Source of the DNA: Flavobacterium swingsii
GTDB taxonomy: Bacteria; Bacteroidota; Bacteroidia; Flavobacteriales; Flavobacteriaceae
Direction of reading: 5' to 3'
Length of the DNA: 64,000 bases
Assembly: GCF_900111965.1 (NCBI RefSeq)
Contig: NZ_FOJT01000005.1
Location: forward strand, 186,001 to 250,000
Shown here piece after piece: positions 16,249-24,857 of the stretch. Positions within the stretch are counted from its first letter, which is position 1; the number at the start of each line of letters is the position of its first letter. The translations under genes were made by a program, and so were the position numbers. A model generated the notes under the pieces. The model worked only from the letters and a program-made list of their open reading frames with translations, searched no databases and was not told the DNA's origin.

Positions 16249-16356
16249 ATGAGTAATCCAAAACCAGCACAAAAACCGAATCCACAATGGCCAAGCAAAA
16301 CAGGAAATCCTTCAGGAGGGAGTAGAGGAAACAATCCGCCAAAGCCAAAGAAGTAA
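16249..16356 (+). CDS. Small proline-rich peptide (35 residues)
   Basis: An ATG at 16249 opens 35 codons: nine Pro, many Asn, Gly and Lys and one Trp (NPQWPSKTGNPSGG). It has no hydrophobic segment and is probably disordered. It lies 61 bases after the ATPase partner gene and before the shared terminator, so it could be the last gene of the module. I have an impression of similar PNPxWPSxTGNPSGG peptides in other Bacteroidota, which supports a real gene, but this is unverified. Two similar 11-base words (GTAGCTGAAAA / GTAGGTGAAAA, 20 bases apart) sit upstream at 16201-16231. Confidence 0.5.
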   Translation: MSNPKPAQKPNPQWPSKTGNPSGGSRGNNPPKPKK

Positions 16357-16443
16357 AAAAAACGTTATAAAATAGATATGTTGTATTTCAAAAACACTCC
16401 TTAGCTAACGCTTCAAAAAAAATGAAACCTAAATTATTAAAAA

Positions 16444-16474
16444 ATGCCACTCAAAATTTGAATGGCATTTTTTA
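16444..16474. terminator. Bidirectional terminator between the module and rny
   Basis: ATGCCA-C-TCAAA facing TTTGA-A-TGGCAT (16444-16468) with one C-A mismatch, A-run on the left and T-run on the right. It can end both the plus-strand module and minus-strand rny. Confidence 0.75.
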
Positions 16475-16493
16475 ATTTTATCTAAAAAAATAT

Positions 16494-18056
16494 TTACTTA
16501 GCAATATTTACCGCTCTAGTTTCTCTAATAACGGTAACTTTTACCTGACCTGGATAAGTCATTTCTGTTTGAATTTTTTGTGAGATTTCAAATGATAAAT
16601 TAGCGGCATTATCGTCGCTTACTTTTTCGCTTTCTACAATAACACGTAGTTCACGACCCGCTTGGATAGCATAAGCACTTTTTACACCAGTAAACCCATA
16701 AGCAACTTCTTCTAAGTCTTTTAGACGTTGTATGTATGAATCTAAAACTTGACGACGGGCGCCTGGTCTTGCGCCAGAAATAGCATCACAAACCTGAACG
16801 ATTGGAGATAGTAAAGATTTCATTTCTATCTCATCGTGATGTGCTCCAATAGCGTTGCAAACTTCTTCTTTTTCTCCGTACTTCTCGGCCCATTGCATTC
16901 CTAAAAGGGCGTGTGGTAAATCGCTTTCTGTGTCTGGAACTTTCCCAATGTCATGAAGTAATCCAGCTCTTTTAGCCAGTTTTACATTCAATCCTAATTC
17001 AGCTGCCATGATTCCACAAAGTTTAGAAACTTCGCGTGAGTGTTGTAATAAATTTTGCCCGTAAGAAGAACGATATTTCATACGTCCTACTACTTTTATC
17101 AATTCTGGATGCAAACCGTGAATTCCTAAATCGATTACTGTACGTTTTCCTACTTCGATAATCTCATCATCAATTTGTTTTGTGGTTTTTGCCACAACTT
17201 CTTCGATACGAGCTGGGTGAATACGACCGTCAGTTACTAATTTATGTAATGCCAAACGGGCAATTTCTCTACGAACTGGGTCAAAACAAGAAAGGATAAT
17301 GGCTTCAGGCGTGTCATCTACAATGATTTCGACACCAGTCGCTGCTTCAATAGCGCGAATGTTACGACCTTCACGACCAATAATTCTACCTTTTACATCA
17401 TCAGATTCGATGTTAAAGACTGAAACGCAATTTTCTACTGCTTCTTCAGTTCCTACACGTTGTATGGTGTTGATGATTATTTTTTTGGCTTCTTGTTGCG
17501 CTGTAAGTTTGGCTTCTTCAATAGTTTCTTGAATGTGAGCCATAGCTTGCGTTTTTGCTTCGCCTTTTAAACCTTCAATTAATTGATTTTTTGCTTCTTC
17601 AGTAGATAAACCAGAAATTACTTCCAGTTGTTGCAACTGACTTTTGTGCATTTTTTCTACTTCAACTTGCTTTTTTTCAAGTATTTCGATTTTTGAATTG
17701 TATTCGTTAGTTTTTGCTTCAAAATCGTCGTTTATTTTCTTTGCTTTCGACAATTCTCCAGAAATTTGAGATTCTTTATCACGAACTCTTTTTTCTACTT
17801 CGGCAACTTTACGATCACGAGTTAAGATAACTTGCTCGTGTTCAGATTTTAGTTCGATAAATTTTTCTTTAGCTTGAAGAATTTTATCTTTTTTTATGTT
17901 TTCTCCTTCAAGATTTGCGTCTTTTAAAATAGAAGAAGCTTCTTTTTTAGCGTTTTTTACTAAGTTAGAAACGTTCTTTTTTTCTATAAATTTTGAGATT
18001 CCGAATCCACCGCCTATTCCAGCAATTGCTGAAATTATTATTGTTAAAATGTCCAT
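16494..18056 (-). CDS. rny: Ribonuclease Y
   Basis: A 520-residue membrane-anchored endoribonuclease that starts mRNA decay. Residues about 3-22 are a transmembrane helix ([16 protein letters not shown]); a long coiled coil runs to about 190; a KH domain carries [15 protein letters not shown]; the HD domain has HSREVSKL and LLHDIGK near residue 363. The length is normal for the family. Gene order on the minus strand is coiled-coil gene, zapA, 6S-like RNA, rny; the T-run after the 6S-like hairpin may limit read-through into rny. Confidence 0.95.
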   Translation of the reverse strand: MDILTIIISAIAGIGGGFGISKFIEKKNVSNLVKNAKKEASSILKDANLEGENIKKDKILQAKEKFIELKSEHEQVILTRDRKVAEVEKRVRDKESQISGELSKAKKINDDFEAKTNEYNSKIEILEKKQVEVEKMHKSQLQQLEVISGLSTEEAKNQLIEGLKGEAKTQAMAHIQETIEEAKLTAQQEAKKIIINTIQRVGTEEAVENCVSVFNIESDDVKGRIIGREGRNIRAIEAATGVEIIVDDTPEAIILSCFDPVRREIARLALHKLVTDGRIHPARIEEVVAKTTKQIDDEIIEVGKRTVIDLGIHGLHPELIKVVGRMKYRSSYGQNLLQHSREVSKLCGIMAAELGLNVKLAKRAGLLHDIGKVPDTESDLPHALLGMQWAEKYGEKEEVCNAIGAHHDEIEMKSLLSPIVQVCDAISGARPGARRQVLDSYIQRLKDLEEVAYGFTGVKSAYAIQAGRELRVIVESEKVSDDNAANLSFEISQKIQTEMTYPGQVKVTVIRETRAVNIAK

Positions 18057-18076
18057 ATTTGTTTAAGTTTATATAT

Positions 18077-18238
18077 AAAAAAACCTACATCAGAAGGTAT
18101 TGCATAAACTCGGAATGACAAGTTTTGAGCTAACTCGTTGTTCAAGCTTCCAAACTAAATTGGCTTGCTATAGTTACGATGATTTGCTCATTTTAATTTG
18201 TTAGTGTTGAGTTTATCAAATAGGTACTAATGTAGGTA
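18077..18238 (-). ncRNA. ssrS: Probable 6S RNA
   Basis: The two ends of this gap fold on each other: CCTACAT (18084-18090) pairs with ATGTAGG (18230-18236), and ATAAACTC near 18103-18111 pairs with GAGTTTAT near 18209-18217, with TATT/AATA pairing between. This gives an interrupted rod of about 28 bp with a large central bubble, the shape of 6S RNA, which mimics an open promoter and binds RNA polymerase. On the minus strand the rod is followed by seven T. zapA is immediately upstream, the classical 6S neighbour. About 160 nt, within the 6S range. No ORF competes. Confidence 0.7.
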
Positions 18239-18264
18239 GTATTTTAGTGTATGTTAAGAACGTA

Positions 18265-18558
18265 TTATTTATCTAGATATTCGCCTAATAATTCATTTAA
18301 TTTTCCAAGTTTTAGCATAGTAGTTTCCTCTATTGTCGACTTGTCAATTTGTTTTTGTTCTACTTGAGAAGCAAATTGTAAGGCACACATGGCCAAAACG
18401 TCTTGTTTGTCCCGTACTTCATAATTTTGTTCGAACTGCTTTATCATAGCATCAATCTTTTTAGAAGCACTTCTTAGCCCTTCTTCCTGACTTATATCTA
18501 CCGTTAGTGGGTAAACTCTGTCTGCAATCGATATTTTTATTTTTAGTTTTTCACTCAT
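18265..18558 (-). CDS. zapA: Cell division protein ZapA
   Basis: A 97-residue ZapA: an N-terminal beta-strand head (LKIKISIADRVYPLTVD, EEGLRSASKKIDAMI) and a C-terminal coiled coil with DVLAMCALQFASQVEQ. ZapA crosslinks FtsZ filaments at the septum. It lies 8 bases downstream of a coiled-coil gene and immediately upstream of the 6S-like RNA. Normal size. Confidence 0.92.
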   Translation of the reverse strand: MSEKLKIKISIADRVYPLTVDISQEEGLRSASKKIDAMIKQFEQNYEVRDKQDVLAMCALQFASQVEQKQIDKSTIEETTMLKLGKLNELLGEYLDK

Positions 18559-18566
18559 TATGCTTT

Positions 18567-18857
18567 CTAATCAGAAAGTTGCGCAATACAATAATCTATT
18601 TCTCTAATTAATGAATTTATTTTAAGCTTTGTATCTCTTTTGTATTCGTCACTACCAAGTAATGAATTTGTAATTTTTATCGAGTCAAAATTAGCTTTTA
18701 TAGCTTTAATTTCTTGGTTTTGATTTGAAATAAATCGCTCAGATTCTTCCAGTTTCATTGACAAAATTCGATTTACCTCTTGCAAATCTTCCATTCTTTT
18801 TAAAAACTTTTGAAACCTAATTTCAAGAGAATCAACAATTTCTCCAATCTCACTCAT
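18567..18857 (-). CDS. Coiled-coil protein upstream of zapA (possible ZapA partner)
   Basis: A 96-residue protein that is almost entirely helical: EIVDSLEIRFQKFLKRMEDL, then EVNRILSMKLEESERFISNQ with heptad leucines, and a C-terminal RDTKLKINSLIREIDYCIAQL. Small coiled-coil proteins (ZapB in enterics, ZauP in Caulobacter) pair with ZapA at the division site; position and fold suggest the same here, but there is no close sequence similarity I can point to. It heads the transcript with a good promoter. No membrane segment. Confidence 0.8.
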   Translation of the reverse strand: MSEIGEIVDSLEIRFQKFLKRMEDLQEVNRILSMKLEESERFISNQNQEIKAIKANFDSIKITNSLLGSDEYKRDTKLKINSLIREIDYCIAQLSD

Positions 18858-18885
18858 TGCAATAAAAATTCATTACATAACTTCA

Positions 18886-18916
18886 CAAAGTTACTATTCC
18901 TAATCAATTATCGCAA
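18886..18916 (-). promoter_or_regulatory. Promoter for the coiled-coil gene, zapA and 6S-like RNA
   Basis: On the minus strand TTG (18916-18914), 20 bases, TAACTTTG (18893-18886), 29 bases before the start codon at 18857. Confidence 0.6.
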
Positions 18917-19044
18917 TAACTTTTATAAAAAAAATAATATTTCTTAGTTTTAATTTATAAATCCTTTATAATGTTAGTGTTATCAATATGTTTAAGCACA
19001 ATTTTTATAAAACTATTTTGTTATATTAGCACAAATGTTTTTTT

Positions 19045-20736
19045 ATGAGAATTCTTATTGTTTTTTTATTTGTTTTTAATGTTGTTTTTGCTCAAGATAA
19101 ATATCCAAAAGATTATTTCAGATCACCTTTAGATATCCCTATAGCCATTGCTGGTTCTTTTGGAGAATTAAGACCCAATCATTTTCATTCTGGAATCGAT
19201 TTTAGAACCCAAAAAAAAGAAGGTTTCCCAATTTATGCTACTGCTGATGGTTTTATTTCTCGTATTAAAATTTCTACTGGAGGTTACGGAAAATCAATAT
19301 ATATAGACCATCCCAACGGATATACTACGGTTTATGGTCATTTACAAAAAACTGCGCCTAGAATTCAAAATATCTTGAATGCCGAACATTATTCGAAAGA
19401 AAGCTATGAAATAGAAATTTTCCTCAAACCAAATGAAATTTCTGTCAAGAAAGGAGATTTAATAGGATATTCGGGAAATACAGGAAGTTCTGGGGGACCA
19501 CATTTACATTTTGAAATTAGAGATACAAAAACCGAATATATAATAAATCCTTTGTTTTTTGGCTATGATTCCAGTTTTATTGATACAAAAGCACCACAAA
19601 TTTCAGAGCTTTTGGTTTATCCGTTATCTGATGCATCTCAGGTGAATGGTTCTCCGAATCCAATAGTCATTAGTCTTTCTTTACAAAAAGACGGCACTCA
19701 TTTAGCTAGTAAAATTATTGCAAGAGGCAAAATAGGATTTGGGATAAATGCCTACGATATTTCAGAAAATAATTATGGAAAAAATGGAATTTACAAACTA
19801 AATGCTTGTCTAAACGGAATGCCTTACTATAGTTATGAGTTCGATTCTTTTTCGTTTGATGAAACAAAACATATTAATGATTTTATAGATTACCCGAGAT
19901 ATAAATCTCAAAATCAGCGTTTTCAGAAACTTTTTGTAGGTTATCTGTATTCAAATAATATTGTGAAGAGTACTAAAAATAATGGAATCGTAGACGTTTC
20001 TTCAAATTTTACTATGAACTACAAAATCGTTTTACAAGATTTTCATGGAAATGAAACCATTATAAATATCCCTATTTCTTATGAATATTTGCCATCGATA
20101 TTTGCCAGTAAAGCTATAGAAACGCCTTATTTCCTTAAAGCACGTAATGAGAATAGTTATGCAAAAGATGGAGTTTCAGTGTTTATTCCAGAAAACACTT
20201 TTTATGAAGATTTTTATTTAAAATTTGATGTAAAAAATAATGAACTTTTCCTTCACGATAATTTTGTTGCGGTAAATGAGTATATGACAATCACTTTCGA
20301 TGCTACAAAAATTCCTGTTATTGAAAGAGAAAAAATGTTTATTGCTAATTTAAATGGCACGAGAACAGAATACAATATGACATCAAAAAACGATAGTTTA
20401 TTTACTATTAAAACAAAAAAGCTAGGAAAATTCTTTTTAGCTAAAGATACAATTGCACCACTTATTTACAAACCAAATTTTACTGATGGCTCAAATTTAG
20501 ACAAACAGCAAACATTAAAAATTTCAATTTCTGATGATTTGTCAGGAATTGCATCATACAATGCCTATCTAAACGGAAAATGGATTCTTATGGAATACGA
20601 AAATAAATTAAATAGACTCACACATAGTTTATCGGATAATCTATATATAAATGGAAATAATAAATTTAAAATTATTGTGAAAGATAATTTGGGAAATTCT
20701 ACTACTTTTGAATCCAATTTTAATAAAACAAAATAA
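19045..20736 (+). CDS. M23 family metallopeptidase
   Basis: A 563-residue exported protein. Signal peptide to about residue 17 (VVFAQDKYP). The LytM/M23 domain lies at about 25-185: NHFHSGIDFRT provides the first zinc ligands and HLHFEI the last. Such enzymes cut peptidoglycan stem peptides or crosslinks. The remaining 370 residues are beta-rich, with an Ig-like repeat around DDLSGIASYNAYLNGKWIL, as in flavobacterial relatives. The gene is 6 bases upstream of the TonB receptor gene and probably cotranscribed with it. Confidence 0.92.
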   Translation: MRILIVFLFVFNVVFAQDKYPKDYFRSPLDIPIAIAGSFGELRPNHFHSGIDFRTQKKEGFPIYATADGFISRIKISTGGYGKSIYIDHPNGYTTVYGHLQKTAPRIQNILNAEHYSKESYEIEIFLKPNEISVKKGDLIGYSGNTGSSGGPHLHFEIRDTKTEYIINPLFFGYDSSFIDTKAPQISELLVYPLSDASQVNGSPNPIVISLSLQKDGTHLASKIIARGKIGFGINAYDISENNYGKNGIYKLNACLNGMPYYSYEFDSFSFDETKHINDFIDYPRYKSQNQRFQKLFVGYLYSNNIVKSTKNNGIVDVSSNFTMNYKIVLQDFHGNETIINIPISYEYLPSIFASKAIETPYFLKARNENSYAKDGVSVFIPENTFYEDFYLKFDVKNNELFLHDNFVAVNEYMTITFDATKIPVIEREKMFIANLNGTRTEYNMTSKNDSLFTIKTKKLGKFFLAKDTIAPLIYKPNFTDGSNLDKQQTLKISISDDLSGIASYNAYLNGKWILMEYENKLNRLTHSLSDNLYINGNNKFKIIVKDNLGNSTTFESNFNKTK

Positions 20737-20742
20737 ATAATT

Positions 20743-23199
20743 TTGAGGACTAAATTCACACTACTCTTATTCATATTTACCCTATTTTCTTTTGCGCAAA
20801 CAGCAAGAGTAAAAGGTATTGTTCTTGACGAATATAACCAACCTATCGAAGGTGTCAATGTTACTTTTCAAGAAAATAAAACCACTACAAATGCCAATGG
20901 TTTTTACAGTTTGACCATTCCGTGCAACGTAAAATCTAATTTAAAGTTTTCGCACATATCGCTAAAAGCAGCTGTAGTTTCATTAGAATTAAAACCCAAT
21001 GAAGACTACGAGTTTAATATTATTTTAAATAATAATGTCGAACAAATGGGGGAGGTTATTATTACAAATAATAGTCGAAAAAGGGTAGAAGGTATTACCA
21101 CAATTTCACCCAGAGCCGTTCGATTAATTCCTGGCGCAAATGCTGGTGTCGAAAATATTCTGAAAACATTACCTGGTGTTTATTCTAACAATGAATTGAG
21201 TACACAATACGCCGTTCGTGGCGGAAATTACGACGAAAATCTAGTTTATGTAAACGAAGTCGAAGTATATCGTCCGTTTTTAATTCGTTCAGGACAACAA
21301 GAAGGTTTGAGTTTTACCAATACTGATTTGGTTCAGAATATCGATTTTTCTGCTGGAGGTTTTCAAGCAAAATATGGCGATAAATTATCGTCGGTTTTAG
21401 ATATTACGTATCGAACACCTAAAAAATTTGGCGCCTCGCTCGAAGCTAGTTTCCTTGGCGGAAGTATGGCTGTAGAAACGGCTTCAAAAAACCAAAAATG
21501 GACAACGATAACAGGTGTTAGATACCGTGACAATGCACTTTTGGTTAAAAGCCAAGAAACAGAAACCAATTTTAAACCACGTTTTTTAGATGTGCAATCC
21601 TACATCACATTTACACCCAATACAAAATGGCAATTTAGCTTTTTAGGAAATGTCGCTCAAAATAAATACGATTATATTCCGTTATCACGTCAAACAAACT
21701 TTGGAACAATTAGTGATCCTATTGCGCTTTTAGTAGAGTATGAAGGTCAAGAAAAAGATAGGTATAATACACTTTTTGGTGCTTTCAAAACTACTTATAC
21801 AGTAAATGAAAATTTTAATTTAAAATTAATAACATCAGCTTACCACACTACCGAACAAGAATATTTCGATATTTTGGCCGAATACCGTTTGGGAGAAGTA
21901 GATTCTAATTTAGGTTCGGATACTTTTGGAGATGTCAATTTTTCACAAGCTATCGGTTCACAACTTACTCATGCTCGAAACGATTTAGATGCTCTAATCG
22001 TAAATACCGAAGTAAAAGGTTTTCATAAAAAAAATGAAGATCAAATAGAATGGGGAATTAAATATACTCGTGAAAGTATTCGTGATCGATTAATAGAGTG
22101 GGAAGTGATAGATTCGGCTGGATTTTCTATAAATCCACCTATCGTAATGCCAAGAAATGAGCAACCATATAGTCCTTATTACGGACCGCTCGTGCCTTAT
22201 CATAATGCAAGAGCCACAAATTATGTAAATATCTCTAGATTTTCGGGTTACGGACAATGGAACCGACGTGTAAAATGGGGAGCTCACGATGTTTTTACCA
22301 ATATTGGTGTTCGTGCTCACCAGTGGCAAGTAAGCGACGAAAATATTTCTGGTAAAAGTCAAATAACCTTTAGTCCGAGAGCACAATTTGCTATAAAACC
22401 TGATTGGGATAAGGATATGTTATTCAGAATTTCGGGCGGATTGTATCACCAACCACCATTTTATAGAGAATTACGAAATGCTGATGGTCAGGTTGTTCCT
22501 AATGTAAAAGCCCAACAATCGGTACATATTGTGTTAGGAAACGATTATAGTTTTAAGATGTGGAATAGACCTTTTAAACTAGTTACCGAAGCATATTATA
22601 AATCACTAACCAATGTAAATTCATACACGTTAGATAATGTGCGAATAAGATATGAAGCCGATAATAATGCCAAAGCTTATGCACAAGGATTAGATTTGCG
22701 ATTAAATGGCGAGTTTGTTCCCGGAACTGAATCTTGGTTGAGTTTTGGATATTTAAAAACCGAAGAAAACATTGACAATCGTGGTTATATTGCAAGACCA
22801 ACAGACCAACGATTGAAGTTTGGAATCCTTTTTCAGGATTATGTGCCTAACATTCCAACATTCAAAATGTATTTGAATTTAGTCTATAATACAGGTTTGC
22901 CAGGTGGTTCGCCATCGTATGCTGATCCGTACGATTACCAGTTGCGTTTGCGTGATTATCGTCGTGCCGATTTGGGTTTTTCGTATGTATTTACAGACAG
23001 GGCTAGAGCCAAAGAAGATGGACATTGGTTAAAAAAGTTTAAAGATTTATCACTCGGATTAGAGATTTTCAATATGTTTAATAACCAAAATACCATCACA
23101 AATACTTGGGTTCGTGATGTATATACAAAATCGCAATACGGTGTGCCTAATTATTTGACAACTCGTGTGTTTAGTTTGAAACTGAATGTAAAGTTGTAA
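20743..23199 (+). CDS. TonB-dependent receptor with carboxypeptidase-like N-terminal domain
   Basis: An 818-residue outer-membrane receptor starting at TTG 20743, the only start that keeps the signal peptide (RTKFTLLLFIFTLFSFAQ). CarboxypepD_reg-like domain about 20-105; plug domain about 115-235 with ENILKTLPGVYSNN, AVRGGNYDENLVYVNEVEVY and FSAGGFQAKYGDKLSS; barrel to the C-terminus, ending TTRVFSLKLNVKL. It takes up an unidentified ligand using TonB energy. It is not SusC-like and has no SusD partner. Coupled to the M23 peptidase gene 6 bases upstream. Confidence 0.92.
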   Translation: MRTKFTLLLFIFTLFSFAQTARVKGIVLDEYNQPIEGVNVTFQENKTTTNANGFYSLTIPCNVKSNLKFSHISLKAAVVSLELKPNEDYEFNIILNNNVEQMGEVIITNNSRKRVEGITTISPRAVRLIPGANAGVENILKTLPGVYSNNELSTQYAVRGGNYDENLVYVNEVEVYRPFLIRSGQQEGLSFTNTDLVQNIDFSAGGFQAKYGDKLSSVLDITYRTPKKFGASLEASFLGGSMAVETASKNQKWTTITGVRYRDNALLVKSQETETNFKPRFLDVQSYITFTPNTKWQFSFLGNVAQNKYDYIPLSRQTNFGTISDPIALLVEYEGQEKDRYNTLFGAFKTTYTVNENFNLKLITSAYHTTEQEYFDILAEYRLGEVDSNLGSDTFGDVNFSQAIGSQLTHARNDLDALIVNTEVKGFHKKNEDQIEWGIKYTRESIRDRLIEWEVIDSAGFSINPPIVMPRNEQPYSPYYGPLVPYHNARATNYVNISRFSGYGQWNRRVKWGAHDVFTNIGVRAHQWQVSDENISGKSQITFSPRAQFAIKPDWDKDMLFRISGGLYHQPPFYRELRNADGQVVPNVKAQQSVHIVLGNDYSFKMWNRPFKLVTEAYYKSLTNVNSYTLDNVRIRYEADNNAKAYAQGLDLRLNGEFVPGTESWLSFGYLKTEENIDNRGYIARPTDQRLKFGILFQDYVPNIPTFKMYLNLVYNTGLPGGSPSYADPYDYQLRLRDYRRADLGFSYVFTDRARAKEDGHWLKKFKDLSLGLEIFNMFNNQNTITNTWVRDVYTKSQYGVPNYLTTRVFSLKLNVKL

Positions 23200-23220
23200 T
23201 TTAAAAAATCCTTATATTTG
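23194..23220 (+). promoter_or_regulatory. Promoter of the EF-hand lipoprotein gene
   Basis: TTG at 23194-23196, 16 bases, TATATTTG at 23213-23220, 17 bases before the ATG at 23237. The spacing is at the short end of the range; the -33 overlaps the receptor stop. Confidence 0.5.
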
Positions 23221-23236
23221 ATATAAATTTTTAAAC

Positions 23237-23968
23237 ATGAAAAAGCTCTCAATATATATTTTCCCAATACTAATCCTATTAGTAAGTTGCAAAGAAGAAT
23301 CTAAAAAACCAAAGGTGATTTATGAAGATGCAAAAGCTGTTGTTGCACCCGTAAAAAAGGATTCGACACAAATAAAAATTGCCGATTTACCCATTCATAT
23401 GGAAGGAACTCCTTTTTTAATTCATCCGATGGGAGAATATAGTATGACCGATGGAATATCTAAAGTTAATTCAGGTTCAGCATCATCATCTTATGATAAA
23501 GAAGAAAGTTTTAAGGTTTCTAATTATAATGAATACGAAATAACTGGTTACATAAGCAATTTTAAATTTCAGAAAATAGGTTCCGATTCGCTACATTTAT
23601 TAACAGAAAAACCAGTTCTTATAGAAACAGTAACTTACTTAAAAACAGTTTCAGACAAAGCAAAACAACAAGTGTTGGTTTACACATTAGCTGATATGGA
23701 TACCAATAAAGATGGAAAAATAAATTCGAACGATATAAAAACTATTTATTTAAGTGATATTAGCGGAAGCAGATTTACTAAAATTGCTGCCGATTTTCAG
23801 GAACTTATAGATTGGAATTTGATTGAATCTAACAGCCGTTTGTATTTTAGAACTATCGAAGATATAAACAAAAATGGTGGCTTCGATAAGACAGACAAAG
23901 TGCATTATCATTTTGTAAACTTGCAAAACAAGGATTGGAAAGTTGAAGAATATTCACCAATAGACTAA
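23237..23968 (+). CDS. Lipoprotein with EF-hand-like calcium loops
   Basis: A 243-residue protein. Lipobox LLVSC with Cys18, so membrane anchored after signal peptidase II. A dockerin/EF-hand-like loop DTNKDGKINSND sits near residues 155-166, and a second, weaker one (DINKNGGFDKTD) near 216-227. The rest is a beta-rich domain I do not recognise. Calcium binding is inferred from the loop. It is a single gene, ending 4 bases into the convergent DUF2971 gene. Confidence 0.78.
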   Translation: MKKLSIYIFPILILLVSCKEESKKPKVIYEDAKAVVAPVKKDSTQIKIADLPIHMEGTPFLIHPMGEYSMTDGISKVNSGSASSSYDKEESFKVSNYNEYEITGYISNFKFQKIGSDSLHLLTEKPVLIETVTYLKTVSDKAKQQVLVYTLADMDTNKDGKINSNDIKTIYLSDISGSRFTKIAADFQELIDWNLIESNSRLYFRTIEDINKNGGFDKTDKVHYHFVNLQNKDWKVEEYSPID

Positions 23969-24666
23969 ATCAAAATATCACTTTCTAAATCTGATTTTTC
24001 AATTTCAAAATCGAAACCCAATTGAGTTACTAATTCGATTACTAATTTTTTGTACCAGTTTTCAGATTTAGGATGAATGTATATTTTTTCGATTAATGCA
24101 TTAATATCTACATTAATTTTCAGTCCGTCGTTTATCGAAATATTTTGTTCCGTAACATCGGTAATAATTCTAACTTCACGTTCGTACTGAAAACTTTTTC
24201 GTTTGAATAAGAAAGGAAAAAAATTATCATCAAACGGAATGTATTCTTTTTTGTAATCAATATAATTTACTTCTCCTATATATTGTTTTGTATGTTTTTC
24301 GGGCTGTAAAGCTTCTTTTAATCTCCCAATTGTCGATTGTATGGCCAAACCTTCTTGGTTTTTGGTAAAAATTTGCCACATAGCAAAACTCTCATATTCG
24401 TTCGTGTGCCAACTGCTTATAGCAACTTTCTCACGATGTGATTTGTAATAATCTAAAAACTCAGGATTACTGGCTGCAATTTTTTTAATTTCTTCAAAAG
24501 TAGGTTCGCTAAATGTGCCTTCGTATTGGTCTTCGAATTTATCCGAACGAGACATAAACATTTTTTTCGACAATAATAAATCCAAAAATTTAGACAAGTC
24601 TAAGTATTTCCAAACAATAGTATCTGGATTTTCTGGAAGATTAATATTGTTGTGGTTTATGTACAT
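23965..24666 (-). CDS. DUF2971 domain protein
   Basis: A protein of about 233 residues. WKYLDLSKFLDLLLSKKMFM and RSDKFEDQYEGTF followed by SSWHTNEYESFAMWQIF match DUF2971, found scattered in bacteria and often in defence or mobile contexts, function unknown. The reading frame stays open up to a GTG at 24711, but that codon lies inside a perfect palindrome, so the ATG at 24666 (MYINHNN) is the better start. The DNA upstream is the 34-bp inverted repeat. Confidence 0.82.
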   Translation of the reverse strand: MYINHNNINLPENPDTIVWKYLDLSKFLDLLLSKKMFMSRSDKFEDQYEGTFSEPTFEEIKKIAASNPEFLDYYKSHREKVAISSWHTNEYESFAMWQIFTKNQEGLAIQSTIGRLKEALQPEKHTKQYIGEVNYIDYKKEYIPFDDNFFPFLFKRKSFQYEREVRIITDVTEQNISINDGLKINVDINALIEKIYIHPKSENWYKKLVIELVTQLGFDFEIEKSDLESDILI

Positions 24667-24706
24667 TTTTGTTATAAAATATTTTACTTGAAACTCATAT
24701 TTTTTA

Positions 24707-24778
24707 ACCACGAATTACACAAATTAACACGGATTTTATTTACTAATAAAATCCGTGTTAATTTGTGTAATTCGTGGT
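24707..24778. repeat. 34-bp perfect inverted repeat
   Basis: Arms 24707-24740 and 24745-24778 are exact reverse complements around the loop TACT. The arm words (ACCACGAATTACAC, AATTAACACGGAT) are typical of the long palindromes dispersed through flavobacterial genomes. It lies between the DUF2971 gene and the end of the exporter gene and can also act as a transcriptional stop. Confidence 0.9.
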
Positions 24779-24857
24779 AAACTTTTTCAATTGTATATAT
24801 GTTCATAGTTTTCGAATCATATTTTTTAAAATCTAAGAAGTCTAACAATCTAAATAT

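Noticed and set aside
13263-16493. Integrative element attached at tRNA-Met
   Set aside because: No integrase gene and no second copy of the tRNA 3' end were found before rny; variable locus remains possible but not an integrated element with visible att sites.
24667-24711. GTG start at 24711 for the DUF2971 gene
   Set aside because: It lies inside the 34-bp palindrome; ATG 24666 begins the conserved part.
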